Shown here piece by piece: positions 52,282 to 59,995 of a stretch of 64,000 nucleotides of DNA. The notes under the pieces are model-generated. The model was not told the origin of the DNA. It ran no database searches and was given only the letters and a program-made list of their open reading frames with translations. Location of the stretch: contig NZ_JOJL01000027.1 of the NCBI RefSeq assembly GCF_000721705.1, forward strand, positions 292,112-356,111, in the 5' to 3' direction. Position 1 is the stretch's first letter. Every line of letters starts with the position of its first letter. The position numbers were made by a program, and so were the translations under genes. The stretch comes from Actinoplanes subtropicus (GTDB lineage: Bacteria > Actinomycetota > Actinomycetes > Mycobacteriales > Micromonosporaceae).

Positions 52282-53715
52282 ATGACCGATGGTTATGGCA
52301 TGACCGTCACGGCCCCCCGCCGCTCCTCCGCGCTACCGTCCCACCGGCCCCAGCGGTCCCCGCGTACGACGCCGCGCTGGTTCGCCGACCTCGGCGGCGT
52401 GGTGGCCGGCCTGACGATGCTGATCGTGACGGCCTTGTGGGTACGCAACGGCGGCGTCCAGCAGCTCGCCGGCGGCGGCTCCGACGCGGTCTCCGCGATC
52501 GGGCGGCTGACCGGGCTCTGGGCCTCCGACCTGCTGCTTCTGCAGGTGCTGCTGATGGCCCGGATCCCGCTCGCCGAGCGGGCCTTCGGGCAGGACCGGC
52601 TGGCCCGCTGGCACCGCTGGACCGGCTTCACCTCGTTCTGGCTGATGATCGCGCACATCGTGCTGATCACCCTGGGCTACGCCGGCGCCGCCCACGCGAA
52701 CGCGTTCGCCGAGCTCTGGGACATGATCTGGACCTACCCCGGGATGCTGCTGGCCACCGCCGGCACGCTCGCGCTGGTCATGGTCGTGGTCACCTCGATC
52801 CGGGCGGCCCGCCGGAAGCTTCGCTACGAATCGTGGCACTTACTGCACCTTTACGCGTACGCCGGGGTCGGGCTAGCCCTGCCGCACCAGCTGTGGACCG
52901 GCACCGACTTCATCGGGTCGGCGGCCTCGACCGCCTACTGGTGGACGCTCTACGCCGTCTCGGCGGGCGCGGTCCTCGCGTACCGGATCGGCCTGCCGGT
53001 CTGGCGCAACCTGAGGCACCGCCTGATGGTCGAGCGGGTGGTCCCGGAAGGACCCGGACTGACGAGTGTCTACCTGGCCGGGCGCGATCTCGGGCGACTG
53101 CCGGTGCGCGCCGGGCAGTTCTTCCAGTGGCGCTTCCTCGACGGGCCGGGCTGGTCCCGCTCGCACCCCTATTCGCTGTCGGCCACCCCGCACGGCCGCG
53201 GGCTGCGGATCACGGTGAAGGACCTCGGCGACGGCAGCTCGCGGGTGGCCAGCCTCCGGCCCGGCACGAAGGTGCTGGTCGAGGGGCCGTACGGCAAGCT
53301 CACCGGCGAGACGTACGCCGGCGGCCCGGTCACCATGCTCGCCTGCGGCATCGGCGTCACCCCGCTGCTCGCCCTGCTCGGCGAGCTGCCGTACCGGCCG
53401 GGCGAGGCCACCCTGATCTACCGGGCCCGCGACGAGCGGGAGATTGCGTTCCGCGAGGAGCTGGAGTGGTTCGCCGCCTACCGTGGCGTCCGCGTCATCT
53501 ACCTGCTAGGCCCGCGCGCCACCCGGCCGTCCTGGCTGCCCGCTCAGTACGCCGACCACACCGACGCCGGCGCGCTGCGGCAGCTCGTCCCCGGCATCGC
53601 CGGCTCACACGTCTACCTTTGCGGCCCCGAGGCCTGGACCGAGGCGGCCCAGAACGCCGCCCGCGAGGCCGGCGCCCGCCCGGAAGACATCCACACCGAA
53701 CTGTTCGCCTGGTAA
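52282..53715 (+). CDS. Membrane ferric-reductase-like flavohaem oxidoreductase
   Basis: 477 residues. Six hydrophobic segments in the first 230 residues with histidines in ARWHRWTGFTSFWLMIAHIV and SWHLLHLYAYAGVGLALPHQ, the two-by-two haem ligand pattern of ferric reductase-like membrane domains. Then a ferredoxin-reductase module: FAD site WSRSHPYSLSATPHGRGLRI, GPYGKLTGETY, NAD(P) site MLACGIGVTPLLALLGELPY and C-terminal HVYLCGPEAWTEAAQ. It should carry electrons from cytosolic NAD(P)H across the membrane. The next gene encodes an exported FMN-binding protein, its likely acceptor. Start chosen at ATG 52282; 52300 is possible. Confidence 0.85.
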   Translation: MTDGYGMTVTAPRRSSALPSHRPQRSPRTTPRWFADLGGVVAGLTMLIVTALWVRNGGVQQLAGGGSDAVSAIGRLTGLWASDLLLLQVLLMARIPLAERAFGQDRLARWHRWTGFTSFWLMIAHIVLITLGYAGAAHANAFAELWDMIWTYPGMLLATAGTLALVMVVVTSIRAARRKLRYESWHLLHLYAYAGVGLALPHQLWTGTDFIGSAASTAYWWTLYAVSAGAVLAYRIGLPVWRNLRHRLMVERVVPEGPGLTSVYLAGRDLGRLPVRAGQFFQWRFLDGPGWSRSHPYSLSATPHGRGLRITVKDLGDGSSRVASLRPGTKVLVEGPYGKLTGETYAGGPVTMLACGIGVTPLLALLGELPYRPGEATLIYRARDEREIAFREELEWFAAYRGVRVIYLLGPRATRPSWLPAQYADHTDAGALRQLVPGIAGSHVYLCGPEAWTEAAQNAAREAGARPEDIHTELFAW

Positions 53716-53733
53716 GGAAGAGGACCGACCCCG

Positions 53734-54255
53734 ATGCGCCGGATCACCCTGTGGCTGTTCTCCACGATCGCCGCCCTTGTCCTGCTGTTCAGCTACCGCA
53801 CCAGCACGAACAGCGCGGTCGGCACGGCGGTCGCCGCCACCGCCCCGGCCACCCAGCCGACCACCACCGGGGCCACCCCGACGCCGTCGGCCAGCTCGTC
53901 CTCGGCCGCCACCAAGTCGTCGTCCTCGCCCAAATCGACCGCGCCGGCGTCACCGACGGCCACCAAGACCTCGAGCACCAAGACCTACCCGGGCTCCACC
54001 GCCTCCACCCGCTGGGGCGACGTGCAGGTCACCATCACCGTCACCAACGGCAAGATCACCGACGTCCAGGTGCCTGTCTACCCCAACGGCAACGGCCGGG
54101 ACCAGGAGATCAACGCGTACGCGCTGCCGATCCTGACCCAGGAGACCCTGCAGGCGCAGGGCGCGAACATCGACACCGTCTCCGGCGCCACCGTCACCAG
54201 CGACGGCTACCTGCAGTCGCTGCAGGCCGCCCTGGACGCCGCGCACCTCGGCTGA
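53734..54255 (+). CDS. Exported FMN-binding-domain protein
   Basis: 173 residues. N-terminal membrane/signal helix (ITLWLFSTIAALVLLFSYRT), a Ser/Thr/Pro/Ala-rich linker (about 35-85) typical of extracytoplasmic spacers, and a C-terminal FMN-binding domain (RWGDVQVTITVTNGKITDVQ, VSGATVTSDGYLQSLQAALD). The threonine in SGATVTS is the residue to which FMN is covalently attached by ApbE in related domains (Rnf/Nqr type). AAGGAAGAGG precedes the ATG. With the upstream membrane reductase it forms a probable trans-membrane electron path ending on an extracytoplasmic flavin. Confidence 0.85.
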   Translation: MRRITLWLFSTIAALVLLFSYRTSTNSAVGTAVAATAPATQPTTTGATPTPSASSSSAATKSSSSPKSTAPASPTATKTSSTKTYPGSTASTRWGDVQVTITVTNGKITDVQVPVYPNGNGRDQEINAYALPILTQETLQAQGANIDTVSGATVTSDGYLQSLQAALDAAHLG

Positions 54256-54279
54256 TCGGGCTCCGGGACCCCCGCGCGA

Positions 54280-54293
54280 GGGACCAACGGCCC
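54280..54293. promoter_or_regulatory. DosR-type box upstream of the plsB operon
   Basis: GGGACCAACGGCCC in a GAGGGACC...GGCCCTG context, 72 bp upstream of the ATG at 54366. Places storage-lipid synthesis under the dormancy regulator (inference). Confidence 0.65.
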
Positions 54294-54365
54294 TGCCTGC
54301 CCGCCACCACGGCGGAGAAGTCTGGAGTGCGAACCCGCATCCGTACGCACCCCTGCGAGGCGGCG

Positions 54366-56201
54366 ATGAGCCCGACCCTCAGCGAGCATCTGTCGATCCG
54401 CGCCGAAGCCCTCGCGGCCCGCCGCCGGGCGGACGCCCCGGAGGTGGTGATGCTGCTCGCCGACGACGATTTCGCCGGGCGGGTCGCGGAGCTGGCCGGA
54501 TCACTGGGTCGCCCGGCCGGCGAGGTGCGCGGGGAGGTGGCCGGCTACCTGCGCGAGATGGGCGCCACCCGCACCAGGCGCGCCACCAGCGACTGGGCCC
54601 GCTTCAGCCGCTGGCTGACCCGCGCCCACGAGCTGATCATCGACCCGGAGCAGGCGCACCGGTTGCGGTCGCTCGATCGTACGCAATCGTTGTTGTTCCC
54701 CTTCTCGCACCGGTCCTATCTGGACGGTGTCACGGTGCCGGCGGCGATCTCGCAGAACGGCGTCGAGCCGCCGTTCGTGCTGGCCGGGGCGAACCTCGAC
54801 GTTTTCCCGTTCAACCGCCTGCTGCGCCGTTCCGGGTACGTCTACATCCGGCGCTCGACCGCGGACAACCCGGTGTACCGGTTCGCGCTGCGCTGGTACG
54901 TCGCCCAGATGATCCGGAATCGGCGCAACCTGTGCTGGTCGATCGAGGGCGGCCGGACCCGCACCGGCAAGCTCCGCCCGCCGACGTACGGCCTGTTGCA
55001 CTATGTGACCGAGGCGCTCGACGCGGACGCCGCCGCCAAGGCCCTGATCGTCCCGGTCTCGATCGTCTACGAGCAGCTGCACGAGGTGCCGCTGGTCACC
55101 ACCGAGGCGCGCGGCATCGGCAAGCGTCCCGAGGACCTGCGCTGGCTGTGGAGCTTCGGGCGCTCCCAGCGGGAACGTTTCGGCCGGGCGTACGTGGAGT
55201 TCGGCGAGCCGATCCCGCTGCGCGACCGCCTCGCCGAGATGCGCGGCGACGACCCGTCGGTGCGCGCGGTCGAGCGGATCGCCCTGGAGACCTCCCACCG
55301 GATCAACCGGGCCACCCCGGTGACCACCACGGCCGTGGTCTGCCTGGCGCTGCTGGCCGCCGACCGGGCGCTCACCCTCGACGAGGTGCTGGCCACGGTC
55401 GCCCCGCTGGCCCGCTACCTGGCCCAGCGCGGTCGCCCGGTGGCCGGCGCGGCGAATCTAACCGACCGGGCCACCATCCATCGCGCGCTCGACGACCTGT
55501 CGCGCTCGGGGGTGCTGGCCGGCTTCGACGGCGGCACCGAGACGATCTGGTCGATCGCGCCCGGGCAGCACCTGGTGGCCGCGTTCTACCGGAACACCGC
55601 CGTGCACGTGCTGGTCGACCGGGCGATCGGCGAGCTGGGCCTGGTCGCCGCCATGGAGGACGGCGAGAACGGCCTGGCCACCGCGAACCGGGAGATCCTA
55701 CGGCTGCGTGACCTGCTCAAGTTCGACTTCTTCGTCCCGTCCCGCCGGGAGTTCGCCCGCGAGATGGCCGCCGAGCTGGCGGTCGCCGACCCGCGGCAGG
55801 CCGGGGAGCTGCACGAGTTCGGCCCGGCCGACGCCCGGCGGTGGCTGACCGAGAGCGAACTGCTCGTCGCCCACCTGGTGCTGCGGCCGTTCCTGGAGGC
55901 GTACCTCGTGGTGGCCGACCGCTTGGCCGCCTGGCCCGACGACGAACCGTTCGACCCCGACGGCTTCCTCGAGGAGTGCCTGCGGCTCGGCCGGCAGTGG
56001 GCGATGCAGAAGCGGATCGCCAGCGAGGAGTCGGTGTCGCTGGAGCTGTTCAAACCGGCCCTGCGGCTGGCCGAGCACCGCGGCCTGCTGGCCGACGGCG
56101 CGGAGGTCGCCAAGCGGCGTGCGGACTTCCGGGACGAAATCCAGGCGACCGTACGCCGGGTGGCCGTCATCGCCGGTCTGCACCGCCGGGACCGGTCGTG
56201 A
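54366..56201 (+). CDS. plsB: Glycerol-3-phosphate 1-O-acyltransferase
   Basis: 611 residues. Acyltransferase motifs: HRSYLDG (HX4D, in LLFPFSHRSYLDGVTVPAAI), the glycerol-phosphate-binding SIEGGRTRTGKLRPPTYGLL, and LIVPVSIVYEQLHEV. The long helical C-terminal part (LVDRAIGELGLVAAMEDGEN) is as in mycobacterial PlsB2-type enzymes. It acylates sn-1 of glycerol 3-phosphate, the first step to phospholipid and triacylglycerol. It heads an operon with plsC, gpsA and a WS/DGAT gene, all overlapping; the same gene order (plsB, HAD-plsC, WS/DGAT) is known in mycobacteria. ATG at 54366. Confidence 0.92.
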   Translation: MSPTLSEHLSIRAEALAARRRADAPEVVMLLADDDFAGRVAELAGSLGRPAGEVRGEVAGYLREMGATRTRRATSDWARFSRWLTRAHELIIDPEQAHRLRSLDRTQSLLFPFSHRSYLDGVTVPAAISQNGVEPPFVLAGANLDVFPFNRLLRRSGYVYIRRSTADNPVYRFALRWYVAQMIRNRRNLCWSIEGGRTRTGKLRPPTYGLLHYVTEALDADAAAKALIVPVSIVYEQLHEVPLVTTEARGIGKRPEDLRWLWSFGRSQRERFGRAYVEFGEPIPLRDRLAEMRGDDPSVRAVERIALETSHRINRATPVTTTAVVCLALLAADRALTLDEVLATVAPLARYLAQRGRPVAGAANLTDRATIHRALDDLSRSGVLAGFDGGTETIWSIAPGQHLVAAFYRNTAVHVLVDRAIGELGLVAAMEDGENGLATANREILRLRDLLKFDFFVPSRREFAREMAAELAVADPRQAGELHEFGPADARRWLTESELLVAHLVLRPFLEAYLVVADRLAAWPDDEPFDPDGFLEECLRLGRQWAMQKRIASEESVSLELFKPALRLAEHRGLLADGAEVAKRRADFRDEIQATVRRVAVIAGLHRRDRS

Positions 56202-57646
56202 ACGTCACCGCCGCCGAGGTCACCGCGGCGGTCCTGGCCGGCGACACCGGACCGCGGGTCGGCGCGTTCTTCGACCTCGACGGGACGCTGGTGCGGGGCT
56301 ACACCGCCAACAGCGTCTATCTCGAACGGGTCCGCCGGGGCGAGGCCGGCCCGCTGGAGCTCGCCCGGATGATCGTCGCGGCCGTGGACGGCACCCTGCT
56401 CGGCGGCGATCCGGAGGCGATCGGCCGGATCGGCTTCGCGTCCCTGCGCGGCCGGACGCCCGGCGAGTTGGCCGCCGCCGGCGAGCGGCTGTTCGCGGAG
56501 AAGATCGCCGGCACGATGCGGCCCGAGGCCCGCGACCTCGTCCGGGCCCACCTGCGCGCCGGCCACACGGTGGTGGTCGCCTCCTCGGCGACCCGCTGGC
56601 AGATCGAGCCGGTCGCCCGCGACCTGGGCATCACGCACGTCGTCTGCACGGAACTGGAGGAGGCGGACGGCGTGCTGACCGGCCGCAGCAGCACCGGAAT
56701 GCTCTGGGGCGAGCCGAAGGCCCGGGCCGTGCGAGCCTTCGCCCGCACCCACGGGATAGACCTCGAGCGCAGCTACGGCTACGCGAACGGGCCGGAGGAC
56801 ATCGCGTTCCTCGGTTCCGTCGGCCGCCCGTACGCCCTGAACCCGCACCCCACGCTCCGCCGCGCCGCCGCCGAGTTCGGCTGGCCCGAGCTCACCTTGC
56901 GCGAGCCGCGCTCCCCCGGGCTGCGCGCGTATCTGGGCACCCTCGCCGGCCTGGCCGGTGTCAATGCCGGGCTGGCCACCGGCGTAGGCTACGGCCTGCT
57001 CACCGGGGACCGGCGGCTGGGCGTCAACGCGGGCATCGGCTTGTCCGCCGACCTGGCGCTGGCCTTCACCGGCGTCAAGCTCCAGGTGGTGGGTGCCGAA
57101 AACCTGGAGAAGGTACGCCCGGCCGTCTTCGTCGCCAACCACCAGAGCACCCTGGACGTGCTCGTGCTGGGCGCGCTGCTGCGACACGACTTCACCGCCG
57201 TCACGAAGAAGGAGGCCCGCTTCGACCCCCGGATGGCGGTCATCGGGGCGGTGCTCGACCCGGCCTGGATCGACCGGTCCCATCTGGACAGCGCCAAGAA
57301 GAGCCTGGACGCGGTCGTACGCCGGCTGCGGGGTGGCGAGTCGATCCTGATCCTGCCGGAGGGCACCCGGATGCCGACGCCGACGCTGGGCCGGTTCAAG
57401 AAGGGCGCCTTCCACATCGCCCGGCAGGCCGGCGTGCCGATCGTGCCGATCGTCCTGCGCAACACCGGCGAGCTGGCTTGGCGCCGCTCCCTGTTCGTCA
57501 ACCCGGGCACGGTCGAGGTCGCGGTGCTCGACCCGATCACCACCGGCGACTGGACCGACGGGGACCTCGACGAGCGGATCGCCGCGGTCCGGCAACGGTT
57601 CGCCGACACCCTCGAGCACTGGCCGGCGGAGGTGAGCGTGCGATGA
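56198..57646 (+). CDS. plsC: HAD phosphatase fused to 1-acyl-glycerol-3-phosphate acyltransferase
   Basis: 482 residues. N-terminal HAD-IB domain (about 20-225): nucleophile motif VGAFFDLDGTLVRGYTANSV, VVVASSATRW, and YANGPEDIAFLGSVGRPYAL. C-terminal PlsC domain (about 280-475): VANHQSTLDVLVLGALLRHD with HX4D, VTKKEARFDPRMAVIGAVLD and LPEGTRMPTPTLGRFKKGA. The pair would acylate lysophosphatidate and may dephosphorylate a lipid intermediate. This fusion is known in actinobacteria. GTG 56198 overlaps the plsB stop (GTGA). Confidence 0.92.
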   Translation: MNVTAAEVTAAVLAGDTGPRVGAFFDLDGTLVRGYTANSVYLERVRRGEAGPLELARMIVAAVDGTLLGGDPEAIGRIGFASLRGRTPGELAAAGERLFAEKIAGTMRPEARDLVRAHLRAGHTVVVASSATRWQIEPVARDLGITHVVCTELEEADGVLTGRSSTGMLWGEPKARAVRAFARTHGIDLERSYGYANGPEDIAFLGSVGRPYALNPHPTLRRAAAEFGWPELTLREPRSPGLRAYLGTLAGLAGVNAGLATGVGYGLLTGDRRLGVNAGIGLSADLALAFTGVKLQVVGAENLEKVRPAVFVANHQSTLDVLVLGALLRHDFTAVTKKEARFDPRMAVIGAVLDPAWIDRSHLDSAKKSLDAVVRRLRGGESILILPEGTRMPTPTLGRFKKGAFHIARQAGVPIVPIVLRNTGELAWRRSLFVNPGTVEVAVLDPITTGDWTDGDLDERIAAVRQRFADTLEHWPAEVSVR

Positions 57647-58659
57647 CCCTCCGCAGGCCGACGGTGGCGGTGCTCGGCGGTGGCACCTGGGGCACGACGG
57701 TGGCGTCGCTGGCGGCGAGATCGACCCGGACCGTGCTGTGGGTCCGCGATCCAGAGATCGCGCGGGCGGTCAACGCGACCCACCGCAACCCGCGCTACCT
57801 GGCCGGCTTCGACCTCGCCCCGGCCCTGCGGGCGACGGCCGTGGTGGCCGAGGCGGTGGCGGACGCCGACGTGCTGATCGCCGGGGCGCCGGCGCAACAC
57901 CTGCGGGACGTCCTGAGGGCGGCCGCCGACCACGTCCGGCCGCTGATCCCGGTCGTGAGCATCGCGAAGGGCCTGGAACAGGGCTCGGGCAAACGGATGA
58001 CCGAGGTGATCGCCGAGGTGCTGCCGGGCCACCCGGCCGGCGTGCTGTCCGGCCCCAACATCGCCCGCGAGGTGGTCCAGGGCTTCGCGGCCGCGGCCAC
58101 CCTCGCGATGCCCGACCACCGCACCGCGCAGACCTTGCAGAGCATCTTCCACACCTCCCGCTTCCGCGTCTACACCAGCGAGGACGTCCTCGGGGTGGAG
58201 GTCGCGGGCGCGCTGAAGAACGTGTTCGCCATCGCCGTAGGCTTCGGTGACGGCCTGGGCGCGGGCGACAACACCCGGGCCATGGTGATCACCCGGTCGC
58301 TGCACGAGATGACCCGGCTCGGGGTGGCGCTGGGCGGTCACGCCGAGACGCTCGCCGGGCTGGCCGGGATGGGCGACCTGATCGTCACCTGCATCAGCCC
58401 GCACAGCCGCAACCGGCACGTCGGGTTCGAACTCGGCCGCGGCCGGCCGCTCGCCGAGATCCTCGGCGAGATGAACCAGGTGGCGGAGGGCGTTCACACC
58501 GCTGCCTCGGTGATGAAGCTCGCGGCCGAGCGGGGCATCGAGATACCGATCGCCCGCGACGTGGACGCCGTCCTCAACCACGGGCAGCCGGTCGAGGAGA
58601 CGTACCGCGGGCTGTTGCGCGTGACGCCCGGCCACGAGGTGCACGGGGAGGCATGGTGA
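57643..58659 (+). CDS. gpsA: NAD(P)H-dependent glycerol-3-phosphate dehydrogenase
   Basis: 338 residues. VAVLGGGTWGTTVASLAA nucleotide-binding turn, VSIAKGLEQGSGKRMTEVIA, GVLSGPNIAREV, and the catalytic lysine region VEVAGALKNVFAIAVGFGDG. It makes glycerol 3-phosphate from dihydroxyacetone phosphate, supplying the substrate of PlsB encoded two genes upstream. ATG 57643 overlaps the plsC end by 4 bases and its stop overlaps the WS/DGAT start by 7. A dedicated gpsA within a lipid-storage operon is consistent with a self-contained triacylglycerol or wax pathway. Confidence 0.93.
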   Translation: MTLRRPTVAVLGGGTWGTTVASLAARSTRTVLWVRDPEIARAVNATHRNPRYLAGFDLAPALRATAVVAEAVADADVLIAGAPAQHLRDVLRAAADHVRPLIPVVSIAKGLEQGSGKRMTEVIAEVLPGHPAGVLSGPNIAREVVQGFAAAATLAMPDHRTAQTLQSIFHTSRFRVYTSEDVLGVEVAGALKNVFAIAVGFGDGLGAGDNTRAMVITRSLHEMTRLGVALGGHAETLAGLAGMGDLIVTCISPHSRNRHVGFELGRGRPLAEILGEMNQVAEGVHTAASVMKLAAERGIEIPIARDVDAVLNHGQPVEETYRGLLRVTPGHEVHGEAW

Positions 58660-59569
58660 CCACTCCTTTGCAGGACCGGACTCGTTCGCAGGACCGCATG
58701 AGCGAACTCGAGGCGCTGTTGTGGCGCAGCGAGCGGCCCGGGCAGACGTCGGCGACCGCGGTGCTCATGATGCTCGACACCGAGCCCGAGTGGGAGCGGC
58801 TGCGCGCCGCCCACGACCGGGCGACCCGGCGGATGCCACGGATGCGCGAGCGGGTGCTCGAGCCGGCCGTGCCGGTCGGGACGCCCGCCTGGATCCCCGA
58901 CGACGGCTTCGACCTCGACCACCACCTGCGGCGGGTGCGCCGGCCGGCGCCGGCCGGCGAGGCCGGGTTGCTCGCCGTCGCGGAGGACGCCGCGACGACT
59001 CCGCTGGACCGCGACCGCCCGCTGTGGCAGGGCACGCTTGTCGCGGGCCTGCCGCACGGCCGGGCGGCGTACCTGCTGAGGATGCACCGCTCGCTGGCCG
59101 ACGTACCGCTGCTGCCAGCACTGCTGACCCGCGGCCGGAAGCAAACCCCCGCCGTGCCGGTGGACTGTCCCGAGCCGGAGGCGAGCCGCCCGGGTCCGCG
59201 GGCGCTCGCGCTGGCCGATGTCACCCGGCAGGCGTTTGCGCTCCCGCTGACCACCGGCCGGCTGCTGGCGGCCGGGGCACGCGCGCTCACGCGTCCCGGG
59301 GCGGCGACCGAGGACGCGCTGCGCCTCGTGGTCTCGCTGCGCCGCGCCGTGTCCCGGCCGGTCGCCGGCTCACCGCTGTTCGCCGGCCGGGCCGGCACGT
59401 CGTGGCGGTTCGGCCTGCTCGAGTGCGCGCGCGACGACCTGCGGGCGGCGGCGGCCGCGGCCGGCGGCTCGGTGACCGACGCCTATCTCGCCGCGCTGCT
59501 CGGTGGGCTGCGGGCCTACCACGAGCGACACGGCATCGAGCCCGGCCTGGATGGACCCGACACCGGGGC
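58653..59569 (+). pseudogene. WS/DGAT-family acyltransferase, C-terminally truncated, altered active site
   Basis: About 300 codons match the family up to RAYHERHGIEPGL: MSELEALLWRSERPGQTSAT, RMPRMRERVLEPAVPVGTPA, DFDLDHHLRRV-like segment and SVTDAYLAALLGGLRAYHER. The catalytic HHxxxDG motif is changed to MHRSLADV, so both the first histidine and the glycine are lost. At about 59550 the gene runs into unrelated DNA (antisense of another fragment) and the open frame continues to 60128 with no family similarity. Triacylglycerol or wax-ester formation by this copy is unlikely. ATG 58653 overlaps gpsA. Confidence 0.75.
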
Positions 59570-59775
59570 GGATCGGGTGGTCGCCGAAGAGCAGCACCAT
59601 CGGACCCACCGCAACCACGTACGCGGTGTGCCCCTGGTCGTTGGTGATCAATTTGCCGTATCCGTGGTAGATCGCGTCCACCTCGGCGAAGGACATGCCG
59701 ACCCGCGCCCCGGCCGCGGTACGCACCGAGCCGGTGTCGGTCTCGGCCCGGCTTCGTCGCTGTCGTCGACATGTC
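59551..59775 (-). pseudogene. Fragment of an unidentified (probably exported) protein
   Basis: On the minus strand a protein-like stretch reads GARVGMSFAEVDAIYHGYGK, LITNDQGHTAYVVAVG and VLLFGDHPIRPGVGSI, then breaks off exactly where the WS/DGAT remnant begins on the other strand. The sequence resembles the conserved end of small exported actinobacterial proteins but I cannot name the family. A beginning with a signal peptide is not found upstream. It appears to be the end of a gene left by a rearrangement. Confidence 0.45.
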
Positions 59776-59841
59776 GTCGTCCCGTGGTCCGGCGGCCGGA
59801 CCCATCACCTCCAGCCCAGCGCGGCCGCCCGTCGCGGGACA

Positions 59842-59855
59842 GGGCCCAAGGACAC
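59842..59855. promoter_or_regulatory. Weak DosR-like box, distal, upstream of the P1B ATPase
   Basis: GGGCCCAAGGACAC in an ACAGGGCCC context, 140 bp upstream of the ATG at 59996. The left half is good, the right half poor. Confidence 0.35.
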
Positions 59856-59882
59856 GATCCCGGCGGGACAAAGGGGCTCTCC

Positions 59883-59896
59883 GAGCCGATGGTCCC
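59883..59896. promoter_or_regulatory. DosR-type box upstream of the P1B ATPase-hemerythrin gene
   Basis: GAGCCGATGGTCCC, one base from the best consensus, 99 bp upstream of the ATG at 59996. Confidence 0.55.
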
Positions 59897-59995
59897 GCCG
59901 TTCGGCACCGCGCGCGGGCCGGGCGACTCTCCCCCACCGGTCGGCCGTCGCCCGACCGTGGAGGGACGGGAGTTCGCGGCGCCTGAGGAGACGAC

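Noticed and set aside
52227..54365. Plus-strand open frame upstream of and continuous with plsB
   Set aside because: The translation is the out-of-frame shadow of the reductase and FMN-binding genes; plsB starts at the ATG at 54366.
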